In this document: positions 9,200 to 20,500 of the stretch, piece by piece | Layout: each line of letters begins with the position of its first letter | Position numbering within the stretch: position 1 is the first letter of the stretch | NCBI GenBank assembly: GCA_934047225.1 | Contig: OW203989.1 | Coordinates: 1,587,977-1,651,976 of the forward strand | Origin: Ypsolopha sequella | Taxonomy: Eukaryota > Arthropoda > Insecta > Lepidoptera > Ypsolophidae | Reading direction: 5' to 3' | DNA: 64,000 bases | Made by a program: the position numbers and the translations under genes | Notes under the pieces: model-generated | Told to the model about the DNA's origin: nothing | The model's database searches: none | What the model saw: the letters and a program-made list of their open reading frames with translations, nothing else

Positions 9200-9579
9200 C
9201 GCATGATTCGCACCCGCATGCGCGGATGACCACCCCCCCCGCCGCGCGCCGGTTGAGGCACGCGCGGGCGCTGGTACTTGTCTGTTCCGCCCGAATCGTC
9301 TAGAGAACGACACATGTGTACACATTCGCGCCGCCGATACAAACAATCTCGCGTATTTACCGTGTCTTGTGAACATATCAGTGCTGTGTATTACTCCAAG
9401 ACATCCAGCTCATCACTGCTCATCACCGCCAACTCAATCAGCCCAACGAGAGGAGACGAAACACGGCGGATTTGCCGGCCCATCGAAACATTCCAACCAG
9501 GTCAGTGCACCCACATTGTTTCCACAATTCTCCTGTGTCAAATCCCATCCGCCCTGCAGTTCTGTAGCCAGCGGCTACA
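9181..9579 (+). repeat. BEL-1 3' LTR
   Basis: 399 bp matching the 5' LTR except A at 9260. It is preceded not by a clear polypurine tract but by a C-rich run (about 9164-9176) followed by AGGA, with GAGGAG a little further upstream. Confidence 0.95.
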
Positions 9580-9600
9580 TATATAAATACATGCCTAACT
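9580..9600 (-). mobile_element. LINE 3'-end fragment, right part
   Basis: TATATAAATACATGCCTA matches the outer end of the copies at 44425-44442 and (reversed) 40719-40735. It joins directly to mariner coding sequence, which places the LINE fragment inside the mariner copy. Confidence 0.6.
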
Positions 9601-9998
9601 GAATGCCGAATGGTATACTACCAAATGCTTGCTAGAAGTTTTCACTGCTGTGAGCAACAAGCGACCGAACACGAGGCTCCGGGGGCTACTGCTTCACCAT
9701 GACAACGTGCTAGCCATCAAAGACACACATCGATGGCACCAGCATACTCAGCGTTTAAAACGAGGCACTTCCTGGACAGCACACCCTGATTTAGCACCAT
9801 ATTACCTTTTATTCCCTGAAATAAAAAATCAACTCAAAGGTACACTTACAGTTTTCATCGCCAGAAGATGCACTAACAGCGTTCGAGAAGGCCGTAGAAG
9901 AGGTGTCTGAGGTGAACTGGAAAAAGTGTTTCGAAAATTGGTTTAGACGCATGAAGCTATGTATAGATGCTGGTGGAGAGTTCTTTGAAAAGATTTAA
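9600..9998 (+). pseudogene. mariner transposase, C-terminal part
   Basis: The frame matches the second half of a mariner transposase: NAEWYTTKCL, RPNTRLRGLLLHHDN (with the second catalytic Asp), a damaged HPDLAP segment, then PEIKNQL. A frameshift near 9855 moves the rest into another frame, which reads SPEDALTAFEKAVEEVSE and ends GGEFFEKI before TAA at about 9996. After HPDLAP one residue is missing and the third catalytic Asp position reads Tyr. With the shift this copy is inactive. It is the partner of the N-terminal piece at 2-373; the middle with the first catalytic Asp is absent. Confidence 0.8.
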
Positions 9999-10344
9999 TA
10001 ATAAGACTTATACAACGTGGAATATTTTTTTACTTTCTCAATGTTTCCCACGTATCAATAATATTATCTCTAATATCGCAGTGTTTTTATTCATTAAACA
10101 GAAATACAATTTGCAATAGTTTATATTAATTCATTTGAAAAAAGTTTCTAACGAAAGTCATTTCACTTTCAGTGACTGAGTGAAACCAGGTATGTACAAA
10201 AGCAGAAATCATTTATACAAACAAATTAGTTTATAAAATCTTATTTATAAAACATAATTAAACAACTTAAAAGACACCTACATTATTTATAAAGAGGATG
10301 AATATTTAAATCTAAACAAACCACTAAATTAAATTAAATATTTT

Positions 10345-10625
10345 GTCTAGACGATCATCGCTGCCACGGGGCAGAGTAACTAAGACACTGGCGGCATTAC
10401 CTCGCTGATTAGCGAGGCTGATTCTTTGTCTGAAGTAAGCCCCAGCCATTGGGTCACCCAAAACGTAGACCAGGTGCGACGCTATGTCCTAAGAGAGCTG
10501 TCGCGCATCGGGCCCCCACGGTCCGAACGTCTCCACGCCAAACCGCACAAACATGCAACCTTCTCCAGGACCTGCATATTTGCGCCGTTTGTTGCCCTCT
10601 GCCACTACTGCCACCACGCCATATG
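10345..10625 (-). pseudogene. LINE reverse transcriptase ORF, C-terminal remnant
   Basis: Read on the minus strand, this gives FGVETFGPWGPDARQL, then an in-frame stop, then MAGAYFRQRISLANQRGN. That is the C-terminal tail of a non-LTR retrotransposon polyprotein of a type common in insects. The same tail (ASAIQRGNVANILG) recurs at 27875-27990. The stop and the lack of an upstream RT show a 5'-truncated dead copy. The exact clade is not assigned. Confidence 0.6.
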
Positions 10626-10645
10626 TGACATAATAATTTAATTAA

Positions 10646-11400
10646 CTTATTAACTTTAATTAACTAATTGAATTTATTTAACAAAAAAAAACACTCACGT
10701 ATTTTCAAATCAGTATGTATAAAAGCAAAAAGCATATTTTGAATTAAAAAAAACTTAAAATGGCCGATAATAAAGTAAAAGCGGTATGGAATATCATAAA
10801 TACTGAAACTGGAAAAAGTAAGAAACGGAATAATTAACTTTTATACCATAAATCACAGTCGCACCTACCTACACTATATTTAAAGTGCGGTAATCCTTCA
10901 GAAGGCAGTATTACCTCCTTGTTATGTTAACACAAGAGCTTTTGCATAAATATAACAACATACTTCATCAATGTAAAATTGAAATAAATATTTTTTCAGA
11001 CCATTATAAAGATAATGCATGGCCAGTTACCTCATTGGATAATTTTCCCCGGATGGATTAAATTATTTTTCGAAATGATTTTAAATTTTTTCTCTAATGC
11101 GGCTTCAGTTTTACCTCTAAAATAAATACTTACAGCAAGAATATAATATCATAATTTATTAATATCTACATAAAAAATTTAACCAAAATAATTTATTGTA
11201 ATTTTAACCAATTAAATGTTCAAATCGGACTCATTCTGAATTAAACAATTTGGGCCCACGCGATTTTCAACTTTATTACAGTCAGTATCCGGGTTATATA
11301 TAATAGCAAAGCTGCTGTGCGCGAAAAGAAGGCCTCGTTTTAAATAGACTGTACTTACCCGGTATTCAATACTGTTTTGGCACTGCACTAAACTTAAATT
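10646..11400. other. AT-rich spacer upstream of the glycosyltransferase gene
   Basis: No frame, repeat family or RNA gene recognised. It may include upstream regulatory sequence of the gene at 11509. Confidence 0.4.
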
Positions 11401-11401
11401 T

Positions 11402-11433
11402 TATATAAAAGCGTTCAATACGATACGATCAAA
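11402..11433 (+). promoter_or_regulatory. TATA box and initiator of the glycosyltransferase gene
   Basis: TATATAAAAG at 11402-11411 is followed 29 bp downstream by a TCA initiator-like site (A at 11431). That gives a 5' UTR of about 78 nt to the ATG at 11509. Spacing fits a focused promoter; this is inference without transcript data. Confidence 0.45.
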
Positions 11434-11508
11434 TGACATTTATATGTAAATTTCTTTTACTTAGCAAATTGTAGATTCAGAGAGCAAACGGGAAAAATAT
11501 AGAACAAT

Positions 11509-11572
11509 ATGAGGGTCCTTGTGTTATACTATTTAATTGTTCAGCTCCTGAAAATTATTGTACAGGTCAAAG
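11509..11572 (+). CDS. Exon 1: signal peptide
   Basis: ATG at 11509 opens 21 codons rich in Leu, Val and Ile plus one base, ending AAAG|GTGAGT. The hydrophobic stretch and phase-1 junction to GGT CAT in exon 2 support the start. Confidence 0.75.
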
Positions 11573-14500
11573 GTGAGTTAATCAAACATCTCTTATAGAA
11601 ACACTTCCATCCACTTTCCAAGATTTCACCACCCTTGGCAGTGCTCCTGGAAGAAATTTCCATACTCACACACGCTGAGCAAGCGGGCTGGTGAGTGCGG
11701 TGTCGAAACCCTCGCACCAGTGATTCCGCCGCCCGTATCAGAGTAACTTGGTGGTATCTCCACAGTTGAGTCCGGCATCAGCTTTACCACCTGTGATTAA
11801 AATGTGACTCTGAATAGACGTACAGTTACGTTCACAAATGTAATACAAAGGCAAGTTACAAATATCGATTAGTGCCACGGCAGCGATGCGGTAGGGTTTC
11901 TTAAACGCGGAGTGACCTAGGTAAGTGCACTCATATTTAATATCTAAGTGTTTATGCCGCTCAAGTTTGTGAATTTGTCATTTATAGCTTTTTTCTGTTA
12001 TTATACTTACTATGTAACAGAAAAGTGTAACCAAATTTGAAGAGCTTATTCAGTCAATGGTATAAAACATTTACTATGGAGACAACACCGAAAAGCCAAA
12101 AAAAAAATCTGCCCTTCCATACATTTCGGCCGAGCGGCATTGCATTTTTCTATGAAAAAGTTAATTTTTTTTTCCGAGATGCAGCATTTGTTCCATAGTA
12201 AAAGATGTTCTAAACCATCGACTGAATATGCTCTTCAAATATGGTTACACCTTTTTGTTACATGTTGTATATTTAAGGTGAAATTTAATAAACCGTCCGA
12301 ATTCATAATGGAGACTAGTTAGTGATCAGGAACAATATTTAATGACCCTTCACGTGAAATTCGAGAAAAAATATTTTTTGCTTCCGTACTGCCTATACTG
12401 TATTATAATTGTATTTGAACTCGTCCAGTTCACATGAAAGATTTCTTTTTATAATTTGAAGAAAATGATCATCAAACCCAATTCGGGCGGTTTATAAAAT
12501 TTTACCTTGTATATTCACGTTTTATCCTATTTTAACTGATTCTATATCTAAAAAACGAAAAACAAAATAGCCCCGTAATAAGATAAGAATTTTAAAGGTT
12601 AATCATATTTTGTCGGCTGCCTGGATTTGTGCTGGGGGCTCGGTTGGTGATCATTGAACCTTGTTCTTAGTCGCTGACTGGGTCTCCGCGGTTCGGGTGG
12701 TTAATAAGATTAAATTAATAAATTTTAAAATAATAACTTCTTAAGGCGATTACCGTCGCCAAATTAGCAGCTTGATATTTGTCGGTACGAATATCAACGG
12801 AAACGACATTGAAATAACGTTCATATCAGCGCGCAATGCATAGTGGCTGTTACGACGCTCGCTGCGTCCTTGATAGGGCGAAATAGGAGAAAATTATACT
12901 TTTCACTAGGACGTGATTGTTCGATTGAATAATGTTTTGTTATGTTTATAGATATCAGATTTATCTATTTATCAAAGCATAAATGAATTCAATCGGCCAA
13001 GCCACTTAGGAGCAGTAGGAAATTCAAGCCAAAAAACACCATTCAGTAAAAAAAATATTTCATGTAGAAGTTTTGGTGGTATGAAAAAGAAAAATGTTGT
13101 ATATGTTGTCTAAGAGTTAATAATTCATTATACAGTTTTTTCATTATTTTTGGTTCCGACATAAACGAGGAGTAGGCTTTAGAAAGTACCCATTTGGCAA
13201 TAGTAAGGCCCTTAAGTTCTAAGTTTAGTTGAAATAATGCTTAATATCACAAATCAAAAACCAATTTCGGCGGTATGCTTTATCCTCTAGAAATGGTATT
13301 TAAATATGATAACTGTTGAGTGCAAAACTACGGTATCTTAGAAAAGTAAAAAAATAAGGTGTATTTTAGTTTATCAAAACGCAGTCATATTGTATAGCTG
13401 TACACTTAAATCTTACGTATCTTAACCAAAATACTGTTTTTCGTTCGACTGAATTACCTTCATTGTTCATGTATCGAAATTTTCGATACATGAAATTGTA
13501 TTAGGTTTTAGGAGCCTTCCTCCTTCGTATTGTTTCCGAAAAATATTTTTATACCTATCTTGATGCTCACAAATGCTTTTTTTTTTCTTAGGTTCAAACA
13601 TTGCCATTTGCCTCCGTAATAGGAGATTTTACCTTAAGAACAAAATAATGCTCAGAATTAAACCATTAAAATATTTTTCAATGCATGTGCTCGTAAAGGC
13701 TCGTAAAGGTTTTTATGCATCAAAACCGAACAAAAAGTCGATTATTTTGCCCTAGGGCTTTATAATTATAATTTTTTTTAATTTCCTTACAATGGTTGGC
13801 TAACCTGCAGCCTTTCCTTTGTACCATAAATGTCATACTTCTTTTTCCACTGTCTAACGGCTCTGGATACAGTCCTTTTGAGCCAATTACAATTTAAAGT
13901 TCACAAAATTATATTTGTTTCATTTCCTCACACTATGCATTGAAAAACATACTATGATACACGGGCGTAAAAGCAATAAATTACTCGGTTACGTTTAAAA
14001 CACTCGCTACGCTCGTGTTTTAAATCGTCCTCGTAATTTATTCCTTTGCGCCCTTGTAGCATAAACTACTATTAAATAATCAAATTCATGTCAACTTTCA
14101 GGTCATGTAACCGTTGTGACCGTAGCATCTAATGTTACCAAACTTGGCTACAAGAAGTTCCTGTTGTCAGCGAAGGCTAATGGTATACCTGTAAAGAACT
14201 TAAACGAAAATGGCCAGTGGAATTATACAAGTACGAAGATATATCTGTTCAGAAAGTTTTTAGCCAATTTCGAGAGTGAAAATACAAGTGACCACATCAT
14301 ACTATTCGTTGATAGGTCAGAGCCTTAACGTTACTGAATATATAAATTATTTGTTGCTTAATTTATTATTATCCATCCATCCATCAGCCCGTATTCGTCC
14401 ACTGCTGGACATAGGCCTCCCCAATAGTTCGCCACTCTTGGCGGTCCTCAGTCATCCTCATCCAGCTGCCACCCGCAACGTCCTTCAGATCGTCAGTCCA

Positions 14501-17500
14501 GCGGGCACGAGGGCGGCCTACGCTGCGCTTTGCTGTACGTGGTCTCCATTGTAATGTCTTACGGCCCCAACGGTTATCACGTCGGCGACAAATATGGCTG
14601 GTCCACTGCCACTTCAACTTACTGATTCGGCAGGCTATGTCGGTCACCTTCGATCTCTAACGGATATTTTTATTTCGGATTTTATCCATCAAGGATATCC
14701 CAAGCATATTACTATGACCATTACATATACATTACTCCGGCATGAGTCCCCCAGTGGGTGTCAGAGATGTTTCCGAGTATGTAATGTGAAGTACATCCAT
14801 GTTTTACTAACTATTACATGTCCAAGCCCTATCACCGTACTCGGACACAAATAAAGTGTTGTTCGAAGTATACAGACCGATCACAAACGTGCTTCTACGG
14901 AATTTGAACCTGTGACCTTCAGATAAGTGTTGTTCGTGAGATAACTTACGATGAAATTGAATAAAAGCGCTGATGCGGGTCCAAGGTTTTTATTAATCTT
15001 AGCCATTTTACTTTATTTTTCAGTTACGATGTGATATTCGTGTCAGGTTTAAAAGAAATTATAAACAAGTTCAAAAGATTTACAACAACTAAGGTGCTGT
15101 TTTCTGCTGAGCTTTACTGCTCTCCTTTACCTGAGCTTGCTAAACGGTACTCGAGAGCAGACAAAGCCACGGTATATCCTTATCTGAACTCGGGAGGATT
15201 TATTGGTGAGTTTGTTTTTTGTTATTGTTTGTGAGGTTAACAACTTACTCAACCTACCTTATATCAGAAGAATAAAAACTGGTAAATTGCGAGTCAGACT
15301 GTTCCATATCGTGGCCGAAAAAATCAATTTTGTAATTTTTGTTTTGTAACTTTCTCAACCGCTATATTTTTCTTCTAATCTTTACGTAAACACAAATTAC
15401 CACGATTTTCGGTCTACCAGTTTTGGAGATAAGGGACATACATTTTTTGGGGTTTTCGAAGATTTCTCGAAATAGACCAACAGATACAGTTTAAGTGACG
15501 TGTGACGACAGTTGGCGGACGCAGAGACAATGAGAGGAGTGACGTGTGACGACAGTTGGTGGACGCAGAGACAATGAGAGGAGTGACGTGTGACGACAGT
15601 TGGCGGACGCAGAGACAATGAGAGGAGTGACGTGTGACGACAGTTGGCGGACGCAGAGACAATGAGAGGAGTGACGTGTGACGACAGTTGGCGGACGCAG
15701 AGACAATGCAATTAATGCAATTTTTGTGCTACATTATCTTTTCTTCTTCTTCTTTATCTTTTACGGTGCTAAAGCTGTGACATACGGACAGACGGACAAC
15801 GGAGTCTCACCATAAAGGTTCCTTTTGTACCTTTTAGTCACTACGGAACCCCCATAACCTCATAGGCAAAGATGAGTTGATAAAAGTGAGACAAATGGCA
15901 AAGTATGTCCTATTATAGTCAACACGCACTAACTTATCATAGTCTTTACGCATTAACTTATTATAGCCATGAGGCACAAATTTATTTATTCACGCACATC
16001 TCCAAAACCACAAAACGGATTTGGATGCGGTTTTTTTATTATCATCGTAGTTGTTCAACATTAGGCTTTAAGGTGCGTTAAAAAATAACGTCCAAGCTAA
16101 AAACGGGGCAGAGTTGAATAAACGCTGGGTGGGGTCGCGGGCAAGGCACATACCTACTATAATACTTTACATACTAACATCTGAATATATTTGTTCAGTC
16201 AGTAATTATACGACTTTAGTTTATTAAGTACCTTGCAGCGTCGTGGAAGCCGGAAGTATCTAGCTAGGCCGAGAAACGAGCATGCGAGGCCTTCGGCCTT
16301 GCGAGTGCGTTCGTAGTCCGAACATGCTAGTTTTTCGGCCTCGCTAGCTTTGTTTGGGATATTGTCAATTTGTATATACAATTGAGAGGAAGTGAGAGCA
16401 CTTATAATGTTTGTTTCCTAAAAAAAATATGTCATGTTTACTGTAGGCCACGCGGGCGAAGCCGTGGGTAGAAGCTAGTTATAAATAAAGACGATATTTT
16501 TGATGGTCGTAGATAAAGTATTGTATGCAATTGAACATAATTAGACATTGGGACATGAGTGCAAAATTATTACAAAACTCACTTCGTTTTGTAATTCGAA
16601 AGCGAGTTTCATAATATACTTGCACGAGTGTCCCAATGTCTAATTATGTCCAGTTGCACACAATACTTTATTTACGACCATCAAAAACATTTTCATAAAA
16701 AATGAGAAAAATAACACTTGCCATGATTGTAGTGACACTCCTCATAATACCCTGAGCCCATAGGATGTATGTAGATGCTTGAAACCAATCAGAAGTGAGA
16801 GACTAAAGAGGGCGTGGCTTAAGAACTTAAGACAGAGAGATAACGCTTGTGATTGGTTCTCTAACAGTGTTATAATAAATTTGGCCAAGCACAGCGCAGA
16901 ATTGCGGGGTTATAATTTTATATCATAACTATCGGTCAAACAATGTAGGTACTTATAAAACGGCTTTTGATATTGTAATTACCTTTTTGCAGCAGGAGTT
17001 TTAGAGAGTAGATAAAAAATATTGTTTGTAATCCCATACTTTGCCAAGCCCAAACTCGAGTCAACTATTGGCAACTAAAATGTAAGGTCATCTGAGTCTC
17101 TAGTATAAATTTAGTTGTATCAATCAGTCAGTCACCTTATACAAATAACTAACTTCTTGACCGCAATCCACTGCGCTCGTGCTGAAAATCAAAGATTAAA
17201 TCTTTGCTGAAAATAATTTCTACCATCAGCAGCTTCTCTGCAAGTCCATTAAATCATATAGTTCCTGCTTAAATCTAGTCACAACTGAGCAGTAACTTGT
17301 TGTCATCTTTCCTAAATTTGACAGCTACGCTCTTGTTGTTGCTGCAACTGCCACTCTTCTTTCTTCTCTATTCACCACCATCGATCTAACCCCTCAGTAA
17401 GACATAAAATCAATGTTTTCCTTCACTTGGTCAAAGTAATTTCGTCTAGGCCTTTCTGTTTTTCCTTCTACCTTTCCTTCTTATGGGGCTGTTAACGCGC

Positions 17501-20500
17501 TCGTTAAGAAGGGGGTAATCAATTCTAAGCTATGGGATCGAGATATGGGGCAGAGCCGCCGAATGGCATAGAGTTTTTGTGATGCACAAACGAGCAATAC
17601 GTACGCTGGCACGTATCAAATACGATGATACGGCGCGATCGCATTTTATAAAACTAGGCATTCTAACACTGCCCTCCTTGTATATCCTTCAAGTCGCAGT
17701 GTTCATGAGGCAAAACCTGCACTTGTTCGGAAATAGAAGTGAACGTACAAGAAACTGCGGTAAACTTCGTAGTGTCTCACACAAACTGACAAAGAGTGAA
17801 CGGTCGGTATACGTGTGCGGCCCGAGCATTTATAATAAACTCCCAGACGAGATTAAACAAGCCAATTCCCCAGCCTCGTTTAAGAACCAGTTGAAAAAGT
17901 GGCTTATCCAGCAGGCCTTCTACACTGTAGACGAATTCCTTAAAATATAATACTATAAGTGACTATAATTATTGATTAATAAGTAATGGTATATATATTT
18001 TTTTTGTTATTATTGAATTATGAATTGTTATGACATATTTACTTTTAATTCATACTTAGAGTAAGTATATTATTATTATATAATGCTGTGTAAGTTAGGT
18101 GTTATATGTTTTATAATACCACATAATAATGACCTGTAACTTACCGTTATTAATAAAATCTGTATCTGTATCTGTATCTGTATCTACCGAGTCTGAAAAT
18201 ATTTCCCGTCTTCGCCTCATCGAGTCCAGAGTTCTGCTGAAAATCTTGGACTCCTAATTCATTCGCTCCGGCTTCAAATAAGCCCTGCCAACCTTCAGGG
18301 TATATCTTGCGCAAAATTTGCGTGGCACAAATATCATTTCACTTGATCGAATCGAGTGAAACGTGTAGTATCATAATTTATGATTTAACTGTGATCTACA
18401 TATTTATGTATCAATCACAATCGAGTGAGCAATCTATTGAAATGATGAATACTTCTAATTTAAAAAATGAACCGTGCGAGTAAATCACTGTTTCCAAATA
18501 AAAATGAACTTTTCTTCTAAATGTTTAAAATCTTATTACATAAAACAGTTGTTATTGATCTGTAGAATGAATAACAGCTACGATCTGATCTGCCATTAAT
18601 TGCTCTACCATTTGTCTACACGATAAATGAGAAGGTTATAGTGGATTTTGTTTGTTTTAAAAATGTTTATAAACAAAGAGGTATTAGTTTAATCTAGGTC
18701 TAGTTCAGAGTGCGAGTTTAGTTCTGTACATTTTTGTAGTATTGTACTATAATTGTATAATTTTCAGGATACTTGCCACACCTGAAGAGAATATTGAACT
18801 ACAAGACACGTGCTGAAGGGGAAGACGATCAATTATTTTACACTTACATTTATTTGGACAAATCGTTAAGAAAATCGTTTCAGATCACACTCGATCATGA
18901 TGCGACTGTATTTATGAGCCTCGCTGGTGCTAACCGTGAGTATTAAAATATATTTCCCAATTTTATTTCACTGTAGACTATACTGGGAGGAAATATTTGC
19001 CGTCCATTGGTTAGTCTGTGCTATGATAAGGTGAGGTGATAATGGAGCTAAGACTGAACCTACAAGGGCGCTCTAATATTATTTTATAGGGCTAGGACTG
19101 AACTTACAAGGGCGCTCTAATACTATTTTGTAGGGCTAGGACTGAGCTTACAAGGGCGCTCGAACATTATTTTATAGATCTAAACAGAACCCACAAGGGC
19201 GCTCTAATATTATTTCATAGGGCTAGGACTGAGCTTACAAGGGCGCTCTAATACTATTCGCTCTAATACTATTTTGTAGGGCTAGGACTGAACTTACAAG
19301 GGCGCTCGAACATTATTTTATAGATCTAAACAGAACCCACAAGGGCGCTCTAATATTATTTCATAGGGCTAGGACTGAGCTTACAAGGGCGCTCTAATAC
19401 TATTCGCTCTAATACTATTTTGTAGGGCTAGGACTGAACTTACAAGGGCGCTCGAACATTATTTTATAGATCTAAACAGAACCCACAAGGGCGCTCTAAT
19501 ATTATTTTATAGGGCTAGGACTGAACTTACAAGGGCGCTCGAACATTATTTTATAGATCTAAACAGAACCCACAAGGGCGCTCTAATATTATTTCATAGG
19601 GCTAGGACTGAGCTTACAAGGGCGCTCTAATACTATTCGCTCTAATACTATTTTGTAGGGCTAGGACTGAACTTACAAGGGCGCTCGAACATTATTTTAT
19701 AGATCTAAACAGAACCCACAAGGGCGCTCTAATATTATTTTATAGGGCTAGGACTGAACTTACAAGGGCGCTCGAACATTATTTTATAGATCTAAACAGA
19801 ACCCACAAGGGCGCTCTAATACTATTTTGTAGGGCTAGGACTGAACTTACAAGGGCGCTCGAACATTATTTTATAGATCTAAACAGAACCCACAAGGGCG
19901 CTCTAATATTATTTTATAGGGCTAGGACTGAACTTACAAGGGCGCTCGAACATTATTTTATAGATCTAAACAGAACCCACAAGGGCGCTCTAATACTATT
20001 TTGTAGGGCTAGGACTGAACTTACAAGGGCGCTCGAACATTATTTTATAGATCTAAACAGAACCCACAAGGGCGCTCTAATATTATTTTATAGGGCTAGG
20101 ACTGAGCTTACAAGGGCGCTCTAATACTATTTTGTAGGGCTAGGACTGAACTTACAAGGGCGCTCAAACATTATTTTATAGATCTAAACAGAACCCACAA
20201 GGGCGCTCTAATACTATTTTGTAGGGCTAGGACTGAACTTACAAGGGCGCTCGAACATTATTTTATAGATCTAAACAGAACCCACAAGGGCGCTCTAATA
20301 CTATTTTGTAGGGCTAGGACTGAACTTACAAGGGCGCTCGAACATTATTTTATAGATCTAAACAGAACCCACAAGGGCGCTCTAATACTATTTTGTAGGG
20401 CTAGGACTGAACTCACAAGGGCGCTCAAACATTATTTTATAGATCTAAACAGAACCCACAAGGGCGCTCTAATACTATTTTGTAGGGCTAGGACTGAACT

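Larger units (their letters stand above)
1867..9579 (+). mobile_element. BEL-1: full-length BEL/Pao LTR retrotransposon
   Basis: A 7713-bp element bounded by 399-bp LTRs that begin TGTTCACG and end GGCTACA. It is flanked by the 5-bp target duplication TATAT (1862-1866 and 9580-9584), the length usual for BEL/Pao. Inside are a tRNA-like primer-binding site, a roughly 1.18-kb leader, gag and pol. Protease, RT, RNase H and integrase follow in the order expected for BEL/Pao, with integrase last. One LTR difference was seen by eye (G1946 versus A9260), so insertion is recent. Apart from a single in-frame TGA between gag and pol the coding region is open, so the copy may be competent. Confidence 0.95.

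Noticed and set aside
14276..14554. Plus-strand frame crossing the exon 2 donor
   Set aside because: It runs from exon 2 into the reversed RTE fragment; splicing at 14315 restores the PLOD motif FVDSYD.
15397..15711. Minus-strand frames with repeated CVRQLSSHVTP-like peptide
   Set aside because: Created by the 44-bp tandem repeat; no support as genes.
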